Below are positions 33,742-41,911 of a stretch of 64,000 bases of DNA, one piece after another; within the stretch, counting starts at the first letter, position 1; every line of letters begins with the position of its first letter. Location: the NCBI RefSeq assembly GCF_016428645.1, contig NZ_JAELXW010000017.1, positions 62,001-126,000 on the forward strand. Reading direction: 5' to 3'. The DNA is from Glycomyces salinus (GTDB lineage Bacteria; Actinomycetota; Actinomycetes; Mycobacteriales; Micromonosporaceae). The notes beneath the pieces are model-generated. The model was not told the DNA's origin. It searched no databases and saw only the letters and a program-made list of their open reading frames with translations. The position numbers and the translations under genes were made by a program.

Positions 33742-34446
33742 TCAGCGCTTGCGGCGGAGGCGTTCGCGGCTGAGCAGCCACAGGGCGTGGACGCCGTCGG
33801 TCCAGGTGATCTTCTTGCCGTCCTCGCGACTGCGGGCGGTGTAGGAGATCGGGACCTCGAAGGGCCGGATGCCCCGCTTGAGGAGCTTGGCGGTCAGCTC
33901 GGCCTCCATGCCGAAGCCGGTCGAGCGGATGTTCAGCTCCCGGTACAGCTCCCGCGGCAGCAGCTTGTAGCAGGTCTCCAGATCGGAGATGTAGGAGTTG
34001 AACAGCACGTTCGCCGCCAGTGTGATCCCTTTGTTGCCCATGACGTACCAGAACGAGTACGCCGAGTGGGACCCGAAGGTGCGCGAGCCGTAGACGACCT
34101 CGGCCTTGCCGTCGAGGATCGGCGCCAGCAGCTTCGGCAGGTCGTCGGCCTCGTACTCGCCGTCGGCGTCGAAGACCACCACGTAGTCCCCGCTCGCCTC
34201 CTTGACGGCGGTGCGGATCGCCGCGCCCTTGCCCTTGTTCCGATCATGGCGCACCAGCTGCACCCGCGCCTGGTCCTGAAAGGACTGGAGTGCCTCCCAC
34301 GACCGGTCGCGCGAACCGTCGTCGACCGCGACGATCTCGGTCTCGCAGGGGAAGTCCACCGCGAGGAGCTCCTTGAGGGTCCCGGTGACGAGGCGTTCCT
34401 CGTTGTAGACCGGAACCAGAATCGACAGCAACACTTGGAGCTCCAT
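33742..34446 (-). CDS. Glycosyltransferase family 2, polyprenyl-phosphate type
   Basis: 234 residues. GT-A fold, DPM1-like: SILVPVYNEERLVTGTLKEL at the start, VAVDDGSRDRSWEAL near 40, RNKGKGAAIRTAVKEASGDY, the DxD-type VVFDADGEYEADDL near 92, YGSRTFGS, and the family end ISYTARSREDGKKITWTDGV near residue 210. There is no membrane domain. Such enzymes make dolichol/polyprenyl-phosphate sugars or modify lipids. ATG 34446 starts the domain; a start 10 codons upstream at 34476 is possible. It is divergent from a GT-C-like gene that could use a polyprenyl-phosphate sugar, a plausible donor-acceptor pair. Confidence 0.87.
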   Translation of the reverse strand: MELQVLLSILVPVYNEERLVTGTLKELLAVDFPCETEIVAVDDGSRDRSWEALQSFQDQARVQLVRHDRNKGKGAAIRTAVKEASGDYVVVFDADGEYEADDLPKLLAPILDGKAEVVYGSRTFGSHSAYSFWYVMGNKGITLAANVLFNSYISDLETCYKLLPRELYRELNIRSTGFGMEAELTAKLLKRGIRPFEVPISYTARSREDGKKITWTDGVHALWLLSRERLRRKR

Positions 34447-34513
34447 GACGAGTGATCGAACAGGTCTCGTAACCATAACGCGTTAACGTCGGGAAGGCAT
34501 CGGCCGATCGGTC

Positions 34514-36634
34514 GTGTTGAATGAAGCCGTGCTACTCGTCCCGTGGCTTCTGGTACTGCTGCCCGCCCTGGCCTACGCCCTGCGCCCGCTCGAAGGCTCC
34601 GTGGTCGCCCCGATGCGCCTGGCCGCGGTCCGCGCGGCCGTGCTCCTGGGCGCCTGGGCCATCGCGACCGTCGAGGCGGCCTCCGCCCTCACCAGGCTCG
34701 GCACCGGCCTCGTCCTCGCCTCCTGGTCGATCGCGACCGCCGCGGTCACCGCGGCGGTCCTGACCCGCATCGTCCGCGACGTCGCCCCCGCCGAGGGCTC
34801 CCTGACCGACCGGCTGCGCGGCCGCCGCGGCGCCACCCGCCGCACCTGGCGCCGCACCAAGTCCGCCGCCGCCGCGGCCCCGGCCTGGCAGTGGGCGCTG
34901 GCGTGCGTCGTGGTCATCCTGTTCATCGCCGCCGGAATCCTGGCGGTGTCCTCCTCCCCGAACAACTTCGACTCCCAGACCTACCACCTGCCGCGCATCG
35001 AGCACTGGGTGCAGAACGGCTCGGTCGAGGCGTACGCGACCGCCATCCACCGGCAGGTCGACATCTCCCCCGGCGCCGAGTACCTGCTGACCCACCTGCG
35101 GCTCCTGGACGGCGGCGACGGCGCCTACCACCTGCTCCAGTACTTCGCCGCCGCCGGCTGCGCCGTGGCCGCCTCCCGCATCGCCGCCCAGCTCGGCGGC
35201 GGCCCGCTCGCCCAGCTCGCCACCGTCTTCCTGATCGCCACCACCCCCGAGGTCCTCCTCCAGGCCTCCAGCACCCAGGTCGACCTCGTCGCCGCCGCCT
35301 GGGTCGCGTCCCTGGCCACGGTCGTCCTCGACGAGTTCACCCGCCCGTCCACACCGCTGGGCGCGCCCGCGCCGCCGGCCTCCGAGGCGCTCTACCTCGG
35401 CCTCGCCCTCGGATTGATCGCCGTCACCAAGTCCACCGGCCTGCTCGCGGCCGCCCCGCTCCTGCTGGCCTGGGGCATCGGCCGCCTCGTCCGCGACGGA
35501 CGCCGCCGCAAACCGTGCCTGTGCGGCAGGGGCCCCGAGCAGTGCTCGCGCGCCGACCGCTCCGGCGCGACCGCCGCCCGCGCCCGCACCGTCGCCGCCT
35601 CGGTCGCGATCCTCGCGCTCGCGGTGGCGATCGTCGGCCCCTTCCTGGCGCGCATGCACGCCACCTTCGGCCACCCGCTCGGCCCGGAGATGCTGCGGAC
35701 CTCGATCGGCACCGACACCGCCGACCCGCGCCTGATCCTGATCAACCTGCTGCGCATCGCCCACACGGCCCTGGACACCCCGTTCGCGCCGCTGTCCGAG
35801 GCCGGGGCCGCCGCGATCCGCGGCCTGGCATCGGCGATGGGCGTCGACTCCAACGACCCGGCCGTCACCTTCGTCGGCACCGAGTTCCCGGCCGCCTCCT
35901 GGTACCCCGACGAGGACCGCGCGGCCTTCCCGCTCACCGGAGCGGCCATGATCGGAGCCCTCGCCTGGTTCCTGTGGAAGGGCCCGGCGCTGCGCCGGAC
36001 CTACGCGGCGTGCCTGGGGCTGGCGTGGATCGCCGTGGCCGCCTCGGTCGCCTGGCAGCCGTGGATCAACCGCCTGGTCATGTTCCTGGTCGTCCTCGGC
36101 GCGCCCGCCGCGGGCGTGGCCGCCGCCGCGCTCGCCCGGCACCTGGTCGACCACCGCCGCAGGGCCGTGGCCTGGACGCTGCTGGGCACCTTCGCGGCCA
36201 CCGCGTCCCTGGCGGGCCTGCTGACGGTCGCCTACGGCTTCCCGCGCCGCCTGACCGGCGCCTGGTCGGTCTTCACCGTCTCCGACCTCGAGGAGCGGTT
36301 CATCCGCCGCCGCGAATGGTTGCCGCAGTACGAGCAGGCCGCCGCGGCGGTCGCCGACTCCGGGGCCGAGACGGTCGGGATCGTCCAGGGCAACGACTCC
36401 TGGGAGTACCCCTGGTGGATCCTCCTGCCCGACGGCACGCGCCTGGTCGCGCTCGAATCGGTCGTCCCCGGCCGCCCGGGGGCCGATCCCGGTTCGGTCG
36501 ACGCGATCGTGTGCGCCGAGGACCTGGAAGAGTGCGCCGACCTCGTCCCCGGCGACTGGGACCTGGTCGAGCTGGGCACCGTGGCCTACGCGCTGCCGCC
36601 CGACGAGGCGTTAGCCTGGCCTCATGCTGCTTAG
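34514..36634 (+). CDS. Polytopic membrane protein, GT-C/GT39-like glycosyltransferase candidate
   Basis: 706 residues with about ten or more hydrophobic helices. After two N-terminal helices and a basic loop comes the GT-C-like first-loop motif [20 protein letters not shown] near residue 155, then [14 protein letters not shown], with the acidic Asp expected in lipid-linked-sugar transferases. A C-terminal soluble part of ~130 residues ([20 protein letters not shown]) should be extracytoplasmic. GTG 34514 is the longest start, and GTG 34529 is possible. Divergent from a polyprenyl-phosphate GT2 gene; overlaps dcd by 11 bases. Confidence 0.72.
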   Translation: MLNEAVLLVPWLLVLLPALAYALRPLEGSVVAPMRLAAVRAAVLLGAWAIATVEAASALTRLGTGLVLASWSIATAAVTAAVLTRIVRDVAPAEGSLTDRLRGRRGATRRTWRRTKSAAAAAPAWQWALACVVVILFIAAGILAVSSSPNNFDSQTYHLPRIEHWVQNGSVEAYATAIHRQVDISPGAEYLLTHLRLLDGGDGAYHLLQYFAAAGCAVAASRIAAQLGGGPLAQLATVFLIATTPEVLLQASSTQVDLVAAAWVASLATVVLDEFTRPSTPLGAPAPPASEALYLGLALGLIAVTKSTGLLAAAPLLLAWGIGRLVRDGRRRKPCLCGRGPEQCSRADRSGATAARARTVAASVAILALAVAIVGPFLARMHATFGHPLGPEMLRTSIGTDTADPRLILINLLRIAHTALDTPFAPLSEAGAAAIRGLASAMGVDSNDPAVTFVGTEFPAASWYPDEDRAAFPLTGAAMIGALAWFLWKGPALRRTYAACLGLAWIAVAASVAWQPWINRLVMFLVVLGAPAAGVAAAALARHLVDHRRRAVAWTLLGTFAATASLAGLLTVAYGFPRRLTGAWSVFTVSDLEERFIRRREWLPQYEQAAAAVADSGAETVGIVQGNDSWEYPWWILLPDGTRLVALESVVPGRPGADPGSVDAIVCAEDLEECADLVPGDWDLVELGTVAYALPPDEALAWPHAA

Positions 36635-37199
36635 CGACCGCGACATCTCCGAGGCCGTCAAGAACGGCAGGATCGGCATCGAGCCGTTCGAGCCCGACCT
36701 GGTCCAGCCTTCCAGCATCGACGTGCGCCTGGACCGGCGCTTCAGGGTGTTCAACAACCAGAAGTACACCCACATCGACCCCGCCGTCCGCCAGGACGAC
36801 CTGACCGTCGCCGTCGAGGTCGCCCCCGACGAGCCGTTCGTGCTGCACCCCGGCGAGTTCGTGCTCGCCTCCACCCTCGAAGTGGTCACCCTCCCCGACG
36901 ACCTGGCCGCGCGCTTGGAGGGCAAGTCGAGCCTGGGCAGGCTCGGACTGCTCACCCACTCCACGGCCGGGTTCATCGACCCCGGCTTCTCCGGGCACGT
37001 CACCTTGGAGCTGTCGAACGTGGCGAACCTGCCGATCACACTGTGGCCGGGCATGAAGATCGGGCAGCTGTGCGTCTTCCGCCTCTCCAGCCCCGCCGAG
37101 CACCCCTACGGCTCGCAGGTCAACGCCTCCCGCTACCAGGACCAGCGCGGCCCCACCCCCAGCAAGTCCTGGCTCAAATGGCGCACCTGGCCCACCTGA
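36624..37199 (+). CDS. dcd: dCTP deaminase
   Basis: 191 residues. Converts dCTP to dUTP for thymidylate synthesis, or in the bifunctional form to dUMP. The trimeric dUTPase-like fold is clear: [20 protein letters not shown] at the start, [13 protein letters not shown] near 30, [12 protein letters not shown], the active-site [20 protein letters not shown] near residue 98-118, [16 protein letters not shown], and [19 protein letters not shown]. The ATG lies inside the end of the preceding membrane-protein gene. The length matches the family. Which of the mono- or bifunctional forms cannot be decided from motifs alone. Confidence 0.95.
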   Translation: MLLSDRDISEAVKNGRIGIEPFEPDLVQPSSIDVRLDRRFRVFNNQKYTHIDPAVRQDDLTVAVEVAPDEPFVLHPGEFVLASTLEVVTLPDDLAARLEGKSSLGRLGLLTHSTAGFIDPGFSGHVTLELSNVANLPITLWPGMKIGQLCVFRLSSPAEHPYGSQVNASRYQDQRGPTPSKSWLKWRTWPT

Positions 37200-37314
37200 C
37201 TCTCCTGGAGCGCCGCCCCGGCGGCCGCGCCGGTCCCTCGCGTCCTGTCCCCGCCAAGGAGGATAAAAACCGGAATACGCCGTATACCAGACCTATCTGA
37301 CTTACGCTGCGGAC

Positions 37315-38097
37315 ATGGATATCACGCAGAGTTTTCAGAACATGCTCGATGATGTGGTGCAATTCCTGCCGCGCGCGGCGGCCTTCCTGGCGATCCTCCT
37401 CGTCGGCTGGTTCGTCTCCAAATGGGTCGGCAAGCTCATCGGAAAGCTGCTCGCCAGGGTCGGCCTCGACCGCCTGGGCGAGCGTTCGGGACTGCGCCGC
37501 TTCACCGGCAAGTTCGAGATGAGCGAGCTGTTCGGCAAGCTCATCTACTACATGCTGCTGCTGTTCACGCTCCAGCTGGCGTTCGGCGCCTTCGGGCCCA
37601 ACCCGGTCTCGGACCTGCTGACCTCGCTGGTCGCCTGGCTGCCGCAGCTGTTCGTCGCGATCCTGATCCTGGTGGTGGCCTTCGCGGTCGCCAACGCCGT
37701 CTTCGGGCTGGTCAGCGGGGTCCTCTCCGATGCCTCCTACGGCAAGACGCTGGGCCGGATCACCCAGATCGCGATCGTCTTCGTCGGCGCCGTCGCCGCC
37801 GCGGGCCAGGCCGGCATCGCCGACACGGTGACCACCCCGATCCTGTGGACGGTGCTGGCCGCGCTCGCGGGCACGATCATCGTCGGCGTCGGGGGCGGCC
37901 TGATCGGCCCGATGCGCGAACGCTGGGAGCGGATGCTCAACAGCGCCGAGACCGAGACGGCCCGGATGCGCGAGGCCCGGCAGACCCGGCAGGACCCGGC
38001 CGACCCGATGGCGCAGACGTACTCCTCGGAGCGCTACGGCACCGGCTCGGACATGCAGGCCGAGGGCGAAAGGGAGCGGCACGACACGGAGATGTAG
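37315..38097 (+). CDS. Mechanosensitive-channel-type TM-helix-repeat protein
   Basis: 260 residues. N-terminal amphipathic helix (FQNMLDDVVQFLPRAAAFLA) and four or five membrane helices in the TM_helix repeat pattern found near small-conductance channels (ILLVGWFVSKWVGKLIGKLL, VAWLPQLFVAILILVVAFAV, VLAALAGTIIVGVGGGLIG). The typical MscS beta-domain is absent; a charged Glu/Arg tail ends the protein. It probably works as a membrane partner or minimal channel. The next gene encodes a full MscS protein, separated by a terminator. The upstream gap (37200-37314) is AT-rich. Confidence 0.78.
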   Translation: MDITQSFQNMLDDVVQFLPRAAAFLAILLVGWFVSKWVGKLIGKLLARVGLDRLGERSGLRRFTGKFEMSELFGKLIYYMLLLFTLQLAFGAFGPNPVSDLLTSLVAWLPQLFVAILILVVAFAVANAVFGLVSGVLSDASYGKTLGRITQIAIVFVGAVAAAGQAGIADTVTTPILWTVLAALAGTIIVGVGGGLIGPMRERWERMLNSAETETARMREARQTRQDPADPMAQTYSSERYGTGSDMQAEGERERHDTEM

Positions 38098-38141
38098 CGG
38101 TGTCGTTGCGGTACAAGCAAAACTGAAGACGCTGCTCGACG

Positions 38142-38177
38142 GCCGGCCGCGTTCCGGGGCTTCGGAACGCGACCGGC
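38142..38177. terminator. Terminator after the TM-helix-repeat protein
   Basis: 15-base arms (38142-38156 with 38163-38177), one mismatch, and a 6-base loop, followed by TTCCCTT on the plus strand, 45 bases past the stop. Confidence 0.75.
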
Positions 38178-38234
38178 TTCCCTTCGGGGCAGCAGACGTG
38201 TGCACTGCTCGTCACTGTCGATACCCTGTACTCT

Positions 38235-39407
38235 ATGCACAACCTCTCCCCCTGGTTGGTCATCGTCTCCGTGGCCCTCCTTTCGGCGGCTGTCGTCAGC
38301 CTCGCCCGGCTGCTCGTGAAGTGGCTGCTGCTGCGCCACGCCTCCGAACGCTGGTCCAGCGTCATCGGCAAGGCACTGCGGCCGGCCCAGTTCATGGCCG
38401 CCACCGGCGGCGTCCAGATCCTGCTGTTCGTGATGCGCAACGACACGGACTGGGGTCCGGGGGCGGACGGCTGGAACTCGAACCTGAGCCAGGGGCTCCT
38501 GTTCGGCACCGTCGCCAGCGGTGCCTGGTTGGTGTCCAACCTGCTCAGCATCGCCAAGACCCCGTTGCAGGAGCGCTGGGGCTCCCTCCAGCAGGACGAT
38601 GTGGACGGACGGAAGCGCCGCACCCAGGTCATCGTCATCTACCGGCTCATCTCGGCCGGGGTGTGGCTGATCGCGGTCGGCATCGTCCTGTTCAACATCC
38701 CCGAGCTGAAGGCCCTGGGCACCACCATGCTCGGCGCGGCCGGCCTCGCTGCCGTCATCGCCACCCTCGCCGCCCAGACGATGCTCTCGAACCTGTTCGC
38801 GGGCATGTCGCTGGCCTTCGGGGACGCGGTGCGCCTTGAGGACGTGGTCGTCATCGAGGGCGAATGGGGTCGGATCGAGGAGATCACCCTCTCCTACGTG
38901 GTGGTGCGCATCTGGGACGAGCGGCGCCTGGTGCTGCCGACGTCCTATTTCAAGGACGCGCCGTACGTCAACTGGACCCGCAACAACCCGCTGGTGCTCG
39001 GAACGGTCAAGATCGACGTCGACTGGCGGCTGCCGGTCGGGGAGGCCCGCGCCGAACTGCGGCGCTTCCTGACCAACAACCCGCTGTGGGACGGCCGCAA
39101 GTCCGGGGTGATCGTGCTGGACGCGACCGGCCCGTACATGCAGCTACGCCTGCTGGTCTCGGCGTCCAGCCCTTCCGACCAGTGGGACCTGCGCTGCGAA
39201 TCGCGCGAGCACATGATCGCCTGGATCGTCAAGGAGCACCCGCACTGCATTCCCCGGATGCGGGTCAACAGCTACCAGTCGCTCATGGACGTCCGCACCG
39301 GCGGCGTGCCCGGCCAGCAGAGCGAGAATGTCGCCGACATGGAGGCCACGGAGATCCAGGCGCTGCTCAACGAGACGCCCCTGGACCACCACCGCCGTCG
39401 GGATTGA
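38235..39407 (+). CDS. MscS-family mechanosensitive ion channel
   Basis: 390 residues. Membrane part of four or five helices; the pore-lining helix is GAAGLAAVIATLAAQTMLSN near residue 170, followed by the beta-domain LFAGMSLAFGDAVRLEDVVV and the conserved RIEEITLSYVVVRIWDERRL near 215, then LPTSYFKDAPYVNWTR. A C-terminal alpha/beta portion follows. Such channels open under membrane tension to relieve hypo-osmotic stress. The start follows an AT-rich stretch; ATG 38235 fits the first helix. It is followed by a TetR gene 17 bases later. Confidence 0.87.
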   Translation: MHNLSPWLVIVSVALLSAAVVSLARLLVKWLLLRHASERWSSVIGKALRPAQFMAATGGVQILLFVMRNDTDWGPGADGWNSNLSQGLLFGTVASGAWLVSNLLSIAKTPLQERWGSLQQDDVDGRKRRTQVIVIYRLISAGVWLIAVGIVLFNIPELKALGTTMLGAAGLAAVIATLAAQTMLSNLFAGMSLAFGDAVRLEDVVVIEGEWGRIEEITLSYVVVRIWDERRLVLPTSYFKDAPYVNWTRNNPLVLGTVKIDVDWRLPVGEARAELRRFLTNNPLWDGRKSGVIVLDATGPYMQLRLLVSASSPSDQWDLRCESREHMIAWIVKEHPHCIPRMRVNSYQSLMDVRTGGVPGQQSENVADMEATEIQALLNETPLDHHRRRD

Positions 39408-39424
39408 GGGGTACTCTTGCGCCG

Positions 39425-40066
39425 GTGAACTTCGATGCAGACGGTGCCGGCGATCGGCTCGCGAACTTCGCCGACAACGGCCGCGCCGGCTCGAAACGGC
39501 GCCGCGAGATCCTCGACGTAGCGGTGAAGATGCTGGCCAAGCACGGATACCACGGCGTGTCGATGGACGACATCGGGGCGGCCGCGAACATCACCGGCCC
39601 GGCCCTCTACCACCACTTCAAGGGCGGCAAGGAGCAGATGCTCGCCGACGCCCTCATCCCGGTCTCCGAGCGGCTCCTGGTCGGCGGCCGCCACTTCGCG
39701 TCGCTGCACTCCGACTCGCCGCGCGCGGCCCTGGAGGCCCTGGTCGACTTCCACCTGACCGTCACGGTCGAATCGCCCGAGATCGTCATCCTCCACCTGC
39801 ACGAGCTCGACCGGCTCCCCTCCGAGCCGCGCCGCCAGGTCCGGCGGCTCCAGCGCCTCTACGTCGAGGAATGGGTGCGGGTGCTGTGCGAGCTGACCGC
39901 CGACCTCAAGCCCGAGCAGGCCCGAGTCATCGCGCACGGCGCGTTCGGCCTGCTCAACTCCACCCCCTACCTGGCCCTGGGCGAGGAGGTCGGCCCCGAC
40001 GAGGTCCGCGGCGTCCTCAGAGAGGCCGCACTCCGCGCCCTCACGGCGACGCGCGCGGAGCCGTAG
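39425..40066 (+). CDS. TetR-family transcriptional regulator
   Basis: 213 residues. The N-terminal HTH is clear: SKRRREILDVAVKMLAKHGY, then GVSMDDIGAAANITGPALYHH near residue 45 and FKGGKEQMLADAL. The C-terminal ligand domain matches the TetR_C class found in regulators of fatty-acid or branched-chain amino-acid catabolism (LHLHELDRLPSEPRRQVRRL). It sits directly before HMG-CoA lyase on the same strand, so a leucine/acyl-CoA-related target is plausible. GTG 39425 is the likely start. It lies 17 bases after MscS but is probably unrelated in function. Confidence 0.85.
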   Translation: MNFDADGAGDRLANFADNGRAGSKRRREILDVAVKMLAKHGYHGVSMDDIGAAANITGPALYHHFKGGKEQMLADALIPVSERLLVGGRHFASLHSDSPRAALEALVDFHLTVTVESPEIVILHLHELDRLPSEPRRQVRRLQRLYVEEWVRVLCELTADLKPEQARVIAHGAFGLLNSTPYLALGEEVGPDEVRGVLREAALRALTATRAEP

Positions 40067-40139
40067 ATTAGGAGATTTCCCGCATAGTGAGATACGCTCG
40101 CTCTGTGCAGCAGGCTTCGCCGCGGCAGGAGGTGGCACC

Positions 40140-41045
40140 ATGACCCAGCCCGACCAGGTCTCCATCAGGGAGGTCGGCCCCCGCGACGGCCTCCAGAACG
40201 AACCGCCCGTGCCCGCCGAGGACAAGGTCCGCCTGATCGACGCGCTCTCCCGCACCGGCCTGGCCCGCATCGAAGCGGTCAGCTTCGTCCATCCCAAGGC
40301 GATCCCGCAGATGGCCGACGCCGACCGGGTCTGGGCCGAAGCCGAGAAGCACCCCGGCATCCGCTACAGCGCCCTCGCCCCCAACCTCAAAGGCGTCCAG
40401 CGGGCCCTCGACGCCGGATTCGCCGAGATCGAAGTCGTCGTCTCTGCCTCGCAGACCCACAACCGCGCCAACGTCGGCCGCGCCACCGAGGAGTCGGTCG
40501 CCGAGTTCGGCCCCATCGCCGCCCTCGCCCACGAACGCCTCGCCAGCGTGGAGGCCATCATCGCCACCAGCTTCGGCTGCCCCTACGAAGGCGACGTCGA
40601 CCCCGCCCGCGTGGCCGCCATCGTCGACGCGGTCACCGAGGCCGGAGCCGACCGGATCGCCTTCGGCGACACCACCGGCATGGCCACCCCCAGGCGAGTC
40701 GACGACCTGCTCGACGCCGTCGACACCGACCTGCCGGTCCTCATGCACTTCCACGACACGCGCGGCACCGCCCTGGCCAACGTCCTCACCGCCCTCGAAA
40801 GGGGCGTCACCGAATTCGACGCCAGCGTCGGCGGCCTCGGCGGATGCCCCTACGCGCCCGGAGCCTCCGGCAACGTCGCCACCGAAGAGGTCGTGCACAT
40901 GCTCCACGACATGGGCATCGACACCGGCGTCGACCTCGACGCGCTCATCGCCGTGGCCGAGACCGCCCAGGACCTGGTCGGCCGCCGGCTCGACTCGGGC
41001 GTCCTCTGGGCCGGGCCCCGGACCCGCCTGACCCCGAAGCCGTGA
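40140..41045 (+). CDS. mvaB: Hydroxymethylglutaryl-CoA lyase
   Basis: 301 residues. Cleaves HMG-CoA to acetyl-CoA and acetoacetate, the last step of leucine catabolism. The HMGL/DRE-TIM signature REVGPRDGLQNEPPV stands at residues 10-24, the catalytic-loop motif VGGLGGCPYAPGASGNVATE near 240 with its active-site Cys, and metal-binding MHFHDTRG near 202. ATG 40140 has GGAGG-type upstream bases (CAGGAGGTGGCACC). The rest of a leucine pathway (MCC subunits, acyl-CoA dehydrogenase) is not in the window, so the substrate context is by family only. Confidence 0.93.
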   Translation: MTQPDQVSIREVGPRDGLQNEPPVPAEDKVRLIDALSRTGLARIEAVSFVHPKAIPQMADADRVWAEAEKHPGIRYSALAPNLKGVQRALDAGFAEIEVVVSASQTHNRANVGRATEESVAEFGPIAALAHERLASVEAIIATSFGCPYEGDVDPARVAAIVDAVTEAGADRIAFGDTTGMATPRRVDDLLDAVDTDLPVLMHFHDTRGTALANVLTALERGVTEFDASVGGLGGCPYAPGASGNVATEEVVHMLHDMGIDTGVDLDALIAVAETAQDLVGRRLDSGVLWAGPRTRLTPKP

Positions 41046-41050
41046 ACGAA

Positions 41051-41084
41051 ACGGGCCCGAGCGGCCGAAACCGCTCGGGCCCGT
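41051..41084. terminator. Bidirectional terminator after mvaB
   Basis: Perfect 14-bp stem (41051-41064 with 41071-41084) and CCGAAA loop, directly past the mvaB stop and facing the convergent membrane-protein gene. Confidence 0.85.
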
Positions 41085-41134
41085 CCGGGCGCCGGTCACA
41101 GGACGGATCGCGGAACGGCGCCCGGATGCCGGTC

Positions 41135-41722
41135 TCACCTCCGAGTACCCGGCAGCCTCTCCGGCTCGTGCGGCGCGTGCTCGGCGAACTTCCAGGTCGC
41201 CAACAGCCCGGCGATCACCAAGAACCCCAGCACCGCACGCCAGCCGAAACCGGGCACGATCGCGCCCGCGCCCGCACCGGCCGCCAACGCGGCCGCGACC
41301 GCCGGCGACGACGTCAGCGCCGGGCCCGCCCCCAGGTCGGCCAGCACCCGGTGCGACGTCGCCGCCGCCAGCCCGGCCGAGACGCCCATCGCGGCCGCGG
41401 CCGCGAACAGCATCGGGAAGTTCACCGACAGCGCCGCCGCGAACGCGGCGACCGTCAGCACCCCCAGCGCGAGCGTCCCCGCATAGCGCGGCCGCATCCG
41501 CACGCCCTGCGCCAGATTCGCGGCCGCCACCAGTCCGAACGCGAACGCCCCCAGCGGCCACAGCCGCGCCGCCGGCGCCGTCTCCATCGCCGTGGCGATA
41601 TCGGTCGACAGGAACGCCAGCACGGTCCCCGAGGTGAAGGCGGCCGCCTGCGCTCCAGTCGCGGCCACGACGGCGGCACGGGGCTTCACGGCCGTCACCT
41701 CGATCTCAGTCGTCGAATTCAT
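41135..41722 (-). CDS. Small polytopic membrane protein, half-size MFS-like
   Basis: 195 residues with about six helices (AAAFTSGTVLAFLSTDI, LWPLGAFAFGLVAAANLAQG, YAGTLALGVLTVAAFAAALS, FPMLFAAAAAMGVSAGLAAA, AVLGFLVIAGLLATW). The GxRMRPRYAGT-like loop recalls the MFS signature, but the protein is only half of a 12-helix transporter and has no second half nearby. It is divergent from a LAL regulator with an inverted repeat between, mirroring the MFS gene beside the paralogous regulator. ATG 41722. The substrate is unknown. Confidence 0.62.
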   Translation of the reverse strand: MNSTTEIEVTAVKPRAAVVAATGAQAAAFTSGTVLAFLSTDIATAMETAPAARLWPLGAFAFGLVAAANLAQGVRMRPRYAGTLALGVLTVAAFAAALSVNFPMLFAAAAAMGVSAGLAAATSHRVLADLGAGPALTSSPAVAAALAAGAGAGAIVPGFGWRAVLGFLVIAGLLATWKFAEHAPHEPERLPGTRR

Positions 41723-41779
41723 GCCCTCGAAGCTAAGCGCGCCGAACCCAAGGGACGTAGGTCGAATGACCGGCCGCGC

Positions 41780-41838
41780 CGACTGGGATCGACCCGGTAG
41801 CCCGGCCAGGTAGCCCCCGGCCCGGTCGACCCCAGTCG
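41780..41838. promoter_or_regulatory. Inverted repeat between the small membrane protein and the first LAL regulator
   Basis: The 15-base box CGACTGGGATCGACC at 41780-41794 is mirrored, with one change, at 41824-41838. A GTCGAATGAC box also occurs twice as a direct repeat (41761-41770 and 41835-41844). A related CGACTGG repeat stands at 47746-47792 in the paralogous locus. Confidence 0.65.
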
Positions 41839-41911
41839 AATGACAGATGCACCCGTCGGACCTCGCGGTTACCCTGGGAGGAGTCCGCTGCCCGCTGCGG
41901 AAGGAGCCGCC